Assembly (NCBI RefSeq): GCF_037038585.1
Contig: NC_092541.1
Coordinates: forward strand, 3,407,445-3,471,444
DNA: 64,000 nt
Direction: 5' to 3'
Origin: Patagioenas fasciata
Taxonomy: Eukaryota; Chordata; Aves; Columbiformes; Columbidae
Positions 36,069-47,500 of the stretch are shown here, one piece after another. The notes below the pieces were generated by a model that searched no databases, was not told the origin of the DNA, and was given only the letters and a program-made list of their open reading frames with translations. The translations under genes and the position numbers were made by a program. How positions within the stretch are numbered: position 1 is the stretch's first letter; each line of letters begins with the position of its first letter.

Positions 36069-36283
36069 AGGCTGGACACGAGGAACTGTTGGCCCTGAGG
36101 GTGGTGAGAGCCTGGCCCAGGTTGACCAGAGAGGTGGTGGATGAAGCATCCCTGGAGACATCCCAGGCCAGGCTGGACGGGGCTCTGAGCAACCTGAGCT
36201 GGTGAAGATGTCCCTGCTCACGGCAGGGGGGGCACCGGGTGGCATTTGAAGGTCCCTCCAACCCAAACTGTTCCATGATTTCT
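36069..36283 (+). mobile_element. CR1 3' fragment
   Basis: Sense copy from GGCTGGACACGAGGAACTG through CATCCCTGGAGACATCCC to CCAAACTGTTCCATGATTTC. Confidence 0.93.
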
Positions 36284-37604
36284 AAATTGGTGCATTCTGG
36301 TGGTATCTCCTCCAGGCTTCGATGTCTAATGGTACCAGCTTATCTGCTAGGGATGGGCATTGTCACAGTGTCTCACTGCTCATCCCCCATCCCCTTTTGA
36401 TACCTGGATCCTGTAAAGTCACAAGTTCACCTGCGGATGCCAACCCAAAGGTAGAGACACTCTGCACCTTCAAGAACGAAGAAACACCGTACAAAGGTCC
36501 ACCATGGACATAGTGCCAACTCACTTGCCAGTCATAAATGAGCATAAGGGATGGAAAGACCAGTCTGCACCATCCCGGACCAGGCTGGGCTTTGCCGGCT
36601 GGTTCAACCAGCCTCCACGGCCATGGCTAAGAGCCTGGAGATCTTGCTATCAGTCACCATGAGGCAGGGCTGGCACAAATTCCTTCCCCTGGTCCAGAAG
36701 CGATGACAGGGACCAGGCTGGCACAGGGGTTTGGCAACGGGACGCAGAGTTTTGGCAGCTCCACAGCTTCGTCGATGAGCACTTGTTACTACCTGATGGT
36801 TGCTGGGCATCCCGTGGATAAGGAATGCATGGCCAGCATCCAGGTCTCAGGAGATAATGAAAATTGATAATACAAAACGAGCTCTTCAGCAACCTCCTTG
36901 GAAGCCCTTTGCACCATGCTCTGGGCAGGAGAAGGATCTGTCCCAAAGGAAAGTGGTTTTGTGCATGAGCATGGGCTTGGAGGATGACAAAGGGATGTCC
37001 CCAGCCCTTCGGCCAGCTGCAGCATCCTCTGCAGGTAAATCTGCGCTGACCTGCGCTCCCCAGGGCTGGTTTAATGCCCTCCCAAGGTTTGGCACTCCAT
37101 CAGTTCTCCCAGAACAACTTTCTACAGTCCAGCTGTGATTCTCCCCCATCGTGGTCACCACGTTGGTGATGGTCACCCAGCAGCACCCAGCCAGGAGCTC
37201 GCAGAGCTGCAAACACCCCCATCGCATCCATTCCTCCAGACTGCAACACCAGCAGGGTTTGGAGGTCCAGGAAACCCACCTTCTCTCTTTATGGGGGTGA
37301 AGCAGCGTCACTGTGACCCAGTTCTATTTAAACCCATGGTCGCTAATAAATGAGACACCAAGACACAACCACAATCCACAATATCAGAGCTGGCCCCACC
37401 ATCACGGAGCAGGTTGAGCATGGCCAGGACATCACACCCACGTGGCCGGGAGGTGCGTGAGGATGTGATAGAACTGGTGAAAGGGGGACGAGGGGTGAGG
37501 AGCAACCCCTGGGATGGGCTCGTCCTGGTGCCACCCCTCGTCCCGCACTGAGGGCTCCCGCTTGGGGAGAAACGACACAGCCCGGCCATTTCCACAAGAC
37601 CAGC
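36284..37604. other. Intergenic, no gene seen
   Basis: Unique, fairly GC-rich DNA just downstream of ASIC2. Long frames on the minus strand (36886-37311, 37308-37619) resemble no known protein. Confidence 0.45.
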
Positions 37605-37610
37605 TTTAAT
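37605..37610 (-). terminator. ASIC2: Alternative distal poly(A) signal ATTAAA
   Basis: TTTAAT on the plus strand reads ATTAAA about 885 nt after the ASIC2 stop and is followed in transcript direction by GCTGGTCTTGTGG, a GU-rich stretch that resembles a downstream element. This would give a longer 3' UTR that includes the T-rich tract at about 37665-37700. Confidence 0.35.
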
Positions 37611-37662
37611 ATCAGTCATGAGAACGAGGAGAAAGCACAGAATCCATTAATGGGAAAAAATA

Positions 37663-37711
37663 AGATTAAAAAAAAAAAAATTAAATTAAAAATTAATAAA
37701 GAAAACAAAGA
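37663..37711 (-). repeat. A/T-rich low-complexity tract
   Basis: An A13 run and following ATTAAATTAAAAATTAAT on the plus strand. If the ASIC2 3' UTR extends to 37605, this is a U-rich element in it. Confidence 0.8.
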
Positions 37712-37964
37712 AACCCACCGCCCCGTGCCCACCCGCCGCAGACGGACTATCCAGGCACGGCAGATGGAGAACAACACAGCAGCCGGGGGGCCGATCCACC
37801 GAGAGCCCCCGGTCCAGCCCCGCTCCAGGGATGCTCACCTTGGGGTGACTGGTAGCGCTGAGGAGCCCCGGCCTCGGGGGACCCGGCTTAGCTTAAGATT
37901 CATCACAGACTGACACGAAGGACAAGAATGTAAGAAGAATCCAAGAGCTGCGACTTTTTGTTTC

Positions 37965-37970
37965 TTTATT
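37965..37970 (-). terminator. ASIC2: Candidate distal poly(A) signal AATAAA
   Basis: TTTATT on the plus strand reads AATAAA in the ASIC2 direction, about 525 nt after the stop, followed in transcript direction by GAAACAAAAAGTCGC. It is the clearest canonical hexamer outside the AT tracts. Position and context only; no transcript evidence. Confidence 0.5.
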
Positions 37971-38304
37971 CTAATTCAGCCTACGACGTTAGTAATGGTG
38001 ATTTCAGGGGATGGCTGGGCCCGCGAGTTCCTTCTTGTAGTGAAAATCAGAGACTGTAAAGAGGAACAGAGCTTATAAAGACAGATAGGAATATATTGCC
38101 ATAAAAAGAACTGGCATGCAAGTGCTTTGTACATTTGGCAGTATGTGAAAGGACGGGGCTTCGGTTTGGTTTGTGGTGGTGGCGGTTTCTTTGTTTTGTA
38201 CAGTTCAAAAATGAGCTGCTGCCTTCACATCTTGAAGACAACCCCCCCACAGGAAAGGACAACACAAGTCAAGTCCAAGGCGCCTCTCGCTTGGTTTTGG
38301 CAGA

Positions 38305-38403
38305 GTATATATATAATATATATATATATTTATTTTTTTAATGCATAGCGATTTTCTTCCTTTTTTTTTTTTTGTTTATATATTTTTTATATATATATTT
38401 ATT
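38305..38403 (-). repeat. TA-rich tracts in ASIC2 3' UTR with two proximal AATAAA hexamers
   Basis: Two TA dinucleotide runs flank a T13 run. On the minus strand AATAAA occurs at 38398-38403 and 38329-38334, only about 92 and 161 nt beyond the stop. The TA runs are nearly self-complementary and may fold or serve as AU-rich regulatory sequence; whether the hexamers are used is unknown. Confidence 0.6.
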
Positions 38404-38494
38404 TTTTCCCCCGTTGCAAACCTGAGCTCGGTCCCTGCTTTCCTGTGCAGTTTTCCTTCCTTAGGTGTTGGCACTGTGGAGCGGTCGGACGGTG

Positions 38495-38596
38495 TCAGCA
38501 GGCGATCTCCTCCAGCGTTCCCAGGGTGGCCTGCAGCGGCACGTTCACAGTGTGGCTGATGGTTTCCGAATGATTTGGCATGGGGTCGCAAGTGCT
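38495..38596 (-). CDS. ASIC2: ASIC2 exon 10, coding part and stop
   Basis: The 102-nt coding part follows the polypyrimidine acceptor ending TGTCCGCAG. It encodes 33 residues, [20 protein letters not shown] then [13 protein letters not shown], about 480-512, and a TGA stop at 38495-38497. The extreme C-terminus of ASIC2 is known to bind PDZ proteins such as PICK1; the terminal EEIAC is intact here. Confidence 0.97.
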   Translation of the reverse strand, partial: STCDPMPNHSETISHTVNVPLQATLGTLEEIAC

Positions 38597-41500
38597 CTGC
38601 GGACAGAGAGGGGGCCACAGGGTCACCCGGGGCTGCTGGATGCTCCCCGTCCCTTCCCAGCTGGGATCTCCTCTCTTTGGTCAAGACATAGCGTCAATCC
38701 TTTGGAAATAAGTTGGGGCTGAATGCTGCATTCTACTATTCCATGATTTCATGATTCCATATTTATATCATTCTATGATTCCGTGATTTCATGATTGCAT
38801 AATTCTATGATTCCATGATTCTATTCCACCCTTCTGCAATTCTATGATCCCATAATTCTGTGATTCTATGACTCCATAATTCTATGATTCCATAATTCTG
38901 TGATTCTATGATTCCATAATTCTATGATTCCATAATTCTATGATTCCATCATTCTGTGATTCTATGACTCCATAATTCTATGATTCCATAATTCTATGAT
39001 CCCATGATCCTATGAACCCATGATTCTGATTCCACAGTTCTGTAATTCCACAATTATACGATCCCACGATTCTAAAAGCCTATGATTGTACAATTCTATG
39101 ACTCCATGATTCCATTATTCTATGACTCCATAATCCTGTTATTCCATAATTCTACAGGTCTATGATTCCATAATTCTACAATTCCATGATTCCATTATTC
39201 CATGATTCCATTATTCCATAATTCTACAATTCCACGATTCTACGAACCCATGATTCTGATTCCACAATTCTGTAATTCCACAGTTACATGATCCCACGAT
39301 TCTACAAGTCTATGATTCTACAAATCTATGAGTCTATAATTCTATGATTCCATATTTCTATTATTCCCTAATCCTACAATTATGTGACTCCATGATTCTA
39401 CAAGTCTATGATTCCATAATTCCATAACTCTACAATTCTGATTCCATTATTCCATAATTCTATGATTCCGTAATTCTACAATTCTATGATTCCATTATTC
39501 CATAATTCCATAATTCTACAATTCCATGATTCCATAATTCTATGAATCAGTAATGCCATGATTCCATAATTCTACAACTCCATTATTCTATGATTCCGCA
39601 ATTCTACAGTTCGTATGGAATGACTTCACCTGCCTACGCACCCAACCGCAGGGTCTCTCTCAATGGGTCTCCTTACCACGTTTTCATCATGGCTCCCTTC
39701 CTCTTCCTCCTTTCCCAGTAGGTCTAATAATTTCTCCTTGATCAGCTGCAAAAGAGGGAGGTTGGGTTAAAATGGGCAAGAACCTGCCTAAGTTCTTGCC
39801 CTCGTGGGCATCCATGAGGTGTTGGGTTTGGAGGATGCCCTCCAATGGATATGGAGGAGAAAATCAGCCCATGTGCCAAAACCGAACTCTTCACATGGAA
39901 AAAACCCAAACCCTCGATTTTAAAAATATAATTGGGGGTTTATACAAAAATATCAGCTATGTGGCCGCTGTTTTTCCTCACAGTCACATCTTTTCCTGGC
40001 AGACCATGCTGATAAAGAATATATTTTCAAGGGAAATCCCAGATTGGTTGGAAAATGAGTGTTTTTCTGAAAAACTTCCACTGGGGGAAAACGAAAAATA
40101 CAGAATAAGAAAGGTAAAAATGTAAAAAATTGGGTCAGTTCCTCCAGAAGCGAGGGGGATGTTGGATGATACATAGAGACGCGTTGTGGGGATTTGGGAC
40201 CCAATGAGCCCAGGAGCACAAACCTGCCCCTCGGCAGGACCAAGAGGACGGTTACACTGAGTGAACGATGCTAAAAACCCCATCTCTATGGTCAATATTT
40301 AATCTGATTTTGGCTAACCCACCAAAAAGAATTATATCCATTTGCTGGTCATCTCAAAGAGTTTACAAATGCTTTGGTTGGAAACACGGCGAGTTTAAGT
40401 GCACTGAACCCCAGCTTGATGAAAACCCGAGCGGATTAGATCAACCATGTACATTAGGCATCGTTTAAGGTGTTTTATTCCTTTTATCCCTGTCTGGTGT
40501 GGGTTAAATATCTGTCATGGGTGACTGTGAAGATGCCCCATATTGAACAGAGGTGGGTGAACCTCCTGGTGATAAGGAGATAAGGATGCTCTCTAAGCCA
40601 TATTTACCCCAAATGAAGAAATAAATTAAAACAAAACAAAACAAAACAAAAAACAGCAAGAAGAAACTATTTGCCAAGTTCTATAAGCAGATATCAAACA
40701 AAGGACTAAAACAGAGAAGACAAATCCAAACTTTGCAAGGTTTCTTATTAGGAAAGAACCCCAAGAAAGCCGGGAATAAGCGATTTTAATGAAATACTGT
40801 GTGCGTTCAGCCTGAGGTATAAACTGAGGCGCAGGTTTTGTTTGCACTCCAAAGCCATTATGAGCTTTATGCTCGGAATTTTCAATATATTTTATTGCAG
40901 AATAATGCCACCAAGTGCTAAGAGCTGCCCAGAAGGGATAGGGAGTGACTGTCTTAAAATGTAAAGCTGGCATCCCAACTTTAATAACATTACAGGAGCT
41001 TTCAGCGAGCTCGGAGCAGAGACCGCGGTTGTGTGACGTCCCCATGCACCCACCTGGCCTGGCACAAATTAATGGCACAACCACAAACAACCCCTGACCG
41101 CAATATCCCATGGGATTAAAAACCCCCGGTCCCATCACGACACAGGACTGAGACAGGGGTATAAGGACTGAGACAGGGATATAAGAGCGCTGGACTCTGC
41201 AGGTGGAAAATGCTGCATATTTGGGCGCAGGGGGCCCAAAACCATTGCATTAAAATCACCAGGCAATGAGTAGATGAGCTGAGTTAGCGGGAGGCACCTT
41301 CCCAGGGACAAGGGTGAAGGATCTTGGGCTGGGATGTGTCAAATTTGCTGGGAATTCCTTGTCTCCATAGGTATCTGCATCCTCCTTGAAACTATCCAAA
41401 GCCATAAACCCGTTCTTTCCTGCTCTAAAACAGGACACAGGCTTGTGTGTTTGTGTCCCTGGAGTCATCTGGGTGCAAACCACGTGCTTCTCAGCAGGTT

Positions 41501-44500
41501 GCATCCAGCTCCAGCCCCTGCCTCAGTTTCCCCTTTTATAAAGAAAAACGATGAGCCTGACCCCAACATAAAGCCTTTTGCATTGCAGCGATGGAGACTG
41601 GGATGGAAAACCAACAACTGGTGGGGAGGATGCTCCGGGGATGGTTATTTTATACTATGGTCCCTTTAAGTGGAAAAACAGGGTGCAAAAAGTCCAAGCG
41701 GCAGGAGGGAGCAGAGAGCAGCTGGAATCTGCGGTGGAGGATGCTGGAGGAACTTGCTTAGGCAAAACGAGATTAAAAGTATGTAAGAGTTGTAACTGTG
41801 CTGCTGGAGGGCAGGAGGAGGGAGGTGCCAGGCTGTGATGTCCCCTCCAGATTGCTTCTTGCAATGATTCCCATTAAAGAGGGAGTCGCTTTTTTCCAGC
41901 GCAGCTGCTCTCGGCCACCGCGGAGCCACGAGACCATGTTGGAGCTCATCTCGGTGCTTCCTAGAAAGCTCCTTTGCTCCAGGGCTGCTGGCAGAGCTGC
42001 AGCGAGTAGATAACAGCGACTGGGGTTTTTCCACCCACCAGCAGCGGTATGAGGTTTGGCCTCCTGTCTGGGCTGCCAGTCGGGCATTAATTAAAGGTGT
42101 TTTGATGAGGAGGTGATGCTGGGAGAAGCCTGAGTGGGGATGGCGACAGGAGGGTGCAGCAGCAGGTCCCCAGCCAGCACCCCAAGCTTCAGGGTGGGAA
42201 GAAGCACAGCCATGTGAAGGTGGTGCTTAATTAGCCCACGCGAGAAACAAACCTCGTTAGCAGAGGCAGGGTGCCAAGCGAGCCTGGCTATGCCATGCCA
42301 TGGCTGCACGCCAGCCCCCTCCGTGTGGAGAGCCCCTGCATAGCCGTGACCAACTATATAGCACTATTGGAGAGCATTAATTAGGTAGTATTGCTGATTG
42401 AAATTAATAATCCACGTGGGCACACTGGAGGGTCTTGGTCTGTGACCACCAAGGCGAAGGGTGAGGGTCTTACCTCGTATATATAATCGAAGAGCTCTAG
42501 TATAGTGAGGATGCTAGCACCGATAAATAGCCCCATCTGGCCTCCAATGTCACCTAGGAGAGAAAACAACATGTGGATGGATTTTACCCTGGGGGTGAAT
42601 GATCTCACAGGCACCCGTGTGACCGTGGTGTAGCTGCCGTCCCCCAAAAATGGGGAAATTCAAGGAATGACCCCTAGAAACACCAACATGCCATGAAAAG
42701 CATCTCAGAAAGGACGTTGCTGGGCACCAAAGCATTTGTCATAGAATTATTGAATAGTTTGTGTTGGAAGGGACCTTTAAAACTCATCTAGTCCACCCCC
42801 CTGCAATGAACATCTTCAACCAGATCAGATTGCTGAGAGCCCCATCCAGCAACCTCTCCTGCTAACGAGGCCATCAGCTGGGAGCCTAATGAGGATGCGA
42901 TACCGCCTGCGGGCATCCGAGGAAGCCATCTGTCGGAGTCAGACAGCAGGCTTCGTCCGGGAATCCCCGAGCCCCATTCCCAAACTGAGCTGGAGAAGGA
43001 GAAAAACACTGGAGAAGAATTGGGTAATGTCCCCTGGAGCCAAGAAAAAATCCAAACCTGACAAAGAGAGGAAAGGGAGATGGTCTGATTATTTTAGGGG
43101 AGCATCTCGAGGCTGTCTCAGGGTCCTGGCTGGAAAGCAGGATGGATTTGGAGCATGTAAGAGGCGATGGGTAGATGGTTTTAAGAGCTGTCCCCCTCCA
43201 CACACCGCCCTGCCAGCAATGGGAGCACCACCGACAGTATCCATCACCCGCTCAGCCCCACAACTCCAAATAGTAGGGCCCTCGAAGCAAGTGGAGATGG
43301 AGCAGCTCATGTTAACCTTTCATACGTGACACACGGACGAGCTGTGGTCCCTGGGACGTTCTTGTGACGACTTGGTGGTGGAAGGAAAATAAGACATGGC
43401 CTGATGGCCAAGAAAGTGGCTGGGCCTTGTTGGGGTTTTCAAGGCAATGCACATGAGCTGTGCACCCACTCGTAGCGTCTGTCTGTGCCACAGGGACTCC
43501 AGCACCGGCTCACACAGACTCCAAATTGCACCCCTGACCCTTCCTTACCAAGTAAAGCTGCCACTTCATAGGCTTTCTTCTGCTCAATTGTCTCGTAGTT
43601 GAGTGCTTCAAAAAATATGTCCAGCACAAGAATATTCTCTCTGTAGAAAGAGGACAACAGCATCAGGACATCAGCCACCAGCGGCCTCATGTATTTTGGG
43701 ACAAAAGAAAAAAAGAAAGGGACTTCGGGGTTTTATTTCCCTCCCTGTCCTGACTGTTCTCTTGCTGGGGTCCTCAGCAACCCACGGACACTTGGACCTC
43801 ATGGAGACCAAGATCATGCAGCACCATCAGGACCAGCTTTAGCAGAAGGTAGAAAATGTCTCCCCAAGATCTCTCAGGATCCCACACTGATGACAACAGC
43901 AAGAGTCCAAAGGACATTTAATATGGAATAACTTTTGCTGCCTCCACAAGGCAATAATGTGCCTTGGGCTGGGAGAGGTTCCCAACAGCAGCTGCGTGAG
44001 GTCCACAGCCTCCACTTAGGTAGAGAGCAACCATAACTCAGACAGAACCACCAAAATTGGGTTTCCCTGTCAAAATAAAGGACTTTTTGCACTTTTTTTT
44101 GGTGAGTATGGAGTATGCCTATGAAGACAAGGCCAGGGAAGAACACAGAGTGTGTGGAAACACATCTACTGAGAAGAAAGCAACCTACAGCTCAGCTCTT
44201 CAAGGGTTTCACCCCAACCCTCCCTGGAGGACATACTTCTGGTGATGGAGGCATTGGCAAGGTCTGGTCTTAGCACAGACTGGTTTGAAAAACCAATGGG
44301 GCTTTACAGACACTTCTCCCCGTGAATCAAAGGAGATTTGTTTTCTCCAACACTCACGAGATATATTTTTCTGACTTGTTGAACTTCTTTTCCAGGTACT
44401 TGGCCGAGGTCTTGCTGGGGATCTTGACCATGGAGAGCTCTTTGTTGTATCTGGTCAGGTTACAGGGTGTCCTGCAGATGCAGTAATTGCTGTCCTTTTC

Positions 44501-47500
44501 GGCAAGCAAACCTGGAGGAGGTCACAAGAGTTACATCTCATGGAGGAACATGTGCTGATTGAAATCAAGACCTAGGATGGCTCCCTCCATCCCAAACCCT
44601 GACCCGGAGGTGCTCCCCTCCTACATATGCTAGGGTGCCCATTATCCCAAGGGTTTCTACACTGGTGGAGCCCTGTGTAGAACCAGAAGAAACTTCATCC
44701 CAAGGTGCACCCAGCCCTTCCCAACAAGCTGAGTCTCATCACAACCCATCACCAGGCTGCAGCTTCTCTACACCACCCCAATCCTCCCATTTAGGAGGAC
44801 ACAGGCTGCTGGAAGTCCCCTCCAGCTCGGGACACCCGTGGTACCCAGGGTATCTCTCGGTACTCACCGAGTGCAGGCTCCGCGCATTCCTTATACTGCT
44901 CCGGGGTACAGAAGGGAGCGTCCCCTGCACGGAAAGGACAAATCCATCAGTGGGCACCAGCCACCGCTGCTGCACAGGACCTGGGACTGCTGGGCTCTCC
45001 GTGGGGATCACAAGGACCTTGTTTTACCAAAGTGAACCCAGGCTGGGGATGGGCAGCAGAGGAACTGCAGAGGAATGGCCTTTGTTTGCAAACTGAGGAG
45101 GGGACTGCTGGAAACACCAGCCAGTGGTGTCAACTTGGGCTAAATAAGACCCATGTCCCTCTGGCCCCTATTTCAGGGCATTTTGCAAAGGCTATCAGCA
45201 TCCTTCTTTCCTTAGGGAAAGGTATGCCCAGCTCCTTTAATTCCTGGTCCCTTTCCAGCTCGTTAACCCTTAATGACCCATGCCAAGCGGAGGGAGGGGG
45301 CCCCTGCCCATCCCTGGCACACTGACCTGGCATGTGAACCATTTTGCAGTTGCAGTTTTCCACAATATAGCGGGTCTCGCAGTCAATCCTGCAAGCTGTG
45401 ATGCTGTAAACGGGAAAGAAGTCTAAGCCCATATCCGACGAGCGACATTCACCCCACGGCGGAGGCAGGTACGTCAGCTGCAAGAGAGGGAGGAGCGGGG
45501 TGTCAGGGGACGCTGGGACAGGCGGAGGAGCGGGGCGCAGCGTCTCCCTCCTCTTGCACAGAGGAGCCTCAGAGTGTAATTTTAGTGATGTCTTTAAGAA
45601 GGTGACCAAGTGGTGCTGTTGCAAGGGAAGGCTACAGTGTGACTTTGGCCAAGTGAGAGCCTTTAGCAAGAGAATCACAGATGGTCTTCCAGCTCCCAGA
45701 GCTTCCTTCCCAGCTCCCCCAGTGCCACCCCTGCCATGAGCAGGGACATCTTCACCAGCTCAGGTTGCTCAGAGCCCCGTCCAGCCTGGCCTGGGATGTC
45801 TCCAGGGATGGTTCAGCCACCACCTCTCTGGCCAACCTGGGCCAGGCTCTCACCACCCTCAGGGACCACAATTCCTTCCTCATGTCCAGCCTGAATCTCC
45901 CTCCTTTAGTTTCAAACCATCACCCCTTGTCCTGTCACAACAGGCCCTGCTCAAAAGTCTGTCCCCATCTTTCTTCTTGGCTCCTTTTAAGTCCAGAAAG
46001 GCTGCACTAAGGTGTCCCTGGAGCTTCTCTTCTCCAGCTGAACACCCCAACTCTCAGCGTGTCCTCCTGATCTTCTGCTCCAGAGCTGCTCTGCTGTCCC
46101 CCCACCCCAGCATCCCCAGGAGCAGAGCTGCAGCAGCACGGTGCATCGGGGACGTGCGGCACCAAACGCTCTCCAAGAGCAGCTCTGGGCTCTTTCTTGC
46201 ACCGTTGGGAAACTCCTGCCCAAGCAGGGACTGAAGGGAGGCTCCGACCTGCAAATCATCTCTGACTTTGGTGACAGCACACATGGGGTCATTGGCACCC
46301 GTGTGTCAACATCTCTCATCTCCAGCTTACTCTGACCTCCGAACTGTGCCACTCATGGGGACAACACAGCGCTGGTGGCACCGAGGAGCAGGACCGGGTG
46401 GCAGTGACATCCTGGCAATGGCTGTGACTGCTCTGGTGCGAGCCAAGCTGCCACATTTGCACCGTTCCCTTCTTCAGGCACTTTTCTTGATGAAAAATAC
46501 AGATCACAACCCTCAGAGAGAGCGAGGGAAGCGGGAAGCACATGGAAGAGACCAAGAACAGTTCAGTAACTGGAGACTGCTGCAGAAGGTGAAAAATGCC
46601 AAGGGAAGGATGCACCGGAGCCATCAGGAGCCTCCAAACCTTCCTGCTCCCCATGGATGGAGGCTCAGCAATGGGATGTGGTGCTGAGCAGCACCTTGCT
46701 GCAGCCCCAGAGAAGGCAGACAGGTCAATCCCATCCTTTTCCAAACGCCCATGCTCAGCGAGAGCCCTGTGGAGCTAAATACACTTTGTCTCCTCTCCTG
46801 GCACCTCATGATGTTGGGGAACCTGCCTTCTTCTCCCCCATTCCCACACCACCTCCAGGGAGGTTCGTAAGTGCCTCTGCTCAGCGTTAGCGCCGTGCAA
46901 ACCCTTCTGTTTTATTTAACACAAAAGCAGAGATAAGACAAGCAGGACTCCACAATCCACCACAAAAAAGCCTTAATTCAGAACACGCTGGAGGAAAAAC
47001 AGTCACTCGCTGGCCCCCGTGGCCAAATCTACCTCGTTCCTCTCCTGTCTGCAGCTTGGCAGCCTTTCCCGTTTCCCATTTATCTTTGCTAAATGCTCCG
47101 CACTCCTCTTTGCTAGAGAGCAGAAAATAGCATCCCCCGACCCCCTCCTTCTCTGTGTTTTAAAGCAGCGTCCAATTTGCTGTGCTTTGCTCCAAACAGA
47201 ACGTTTTGTGCTGGCAAAGCACGTCGGCTGAACGAAAACATGCCTTGAAAAAAAATAATGTAGTAAGATTAATCACATCCTGAAATAAATTTGTAAACAT
47301 GTATTGATGGACTATGAGCCTAGGACTCGGCGCTGAGGCTCTACGGTGCTTGTTTTGGGTTTCTGCTGGTGATGTGTGGGGAAGGGAGGAGAAGAGGTGA
47401 CACACAAAGCGGAGGCACATTGCAGATGCTGTTGGATAAATGGCGACCCCCTGAATCCTTCAGGCGTAGACCTGGGGTAACTATGGTGGAACTAGGGCAG

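Larger units (their letters stand above)
37945..38494 (-). other. ASIC2: ASIC2 3' untranslated region (proposed extent)
   Basis: Non-coding DNA downstream of the TGA contains long A/T tracts: TA dinucleotide runs near 38305-38329 and 38382-38398 and a poly-T run (poly-A in the transcript) near 38360. The distal end is set by the AATAAA at 37965-37970 plus a usual 10-30 nt to cleavage. The stretch has no CR1. A longer form ending near 37590 is also possible. Confidence 0.6.
39746..42473 (-). other. ASIC2: ASIC2 intron 8
   Basis: A 2,728-bp GT-AG intron. It holds an (AAAAC)n microsatellite at 40626-40654 and a doubled 20-bp unit at 41144-41183, otherwise unique DNA without CR1. Confidence 0.85.

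Noticed and set aside
1-37600. A second protein-coding gene downstream of ASIC2
   Set aside because: I looked for conserved peptide blocks bounded by splice signals on both strands and found none. Sequence reading alone could miss small or fast-evolving exons.
37759-37920. Possible extra minus-strand exon (AAG/GTGAGCAT donor-like site near 37840)
   Set aside because: No acceptor, protein similarity or phase match supports it; ASIC2 already ends at 38495.
38730-39609. CRISPR-like or spacer-separated array
   Set aside because: The repeats are contiguous 8/16-mers without unique spacers, in an animal intron.
43439-43690. 83-codon frame beginning [10 protein letters not shown] upstream of exon 7
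   Set aside because: The acceptor at 43641 and the family sequence place the exon start at ENILVL; the leading residues are intronic.
45130-45678. 182-codon frame taken as a single coding block
   Set aside because: Only 45327-45477 is real ASIC2 exon 4; the remainder is intron that happens to be open.
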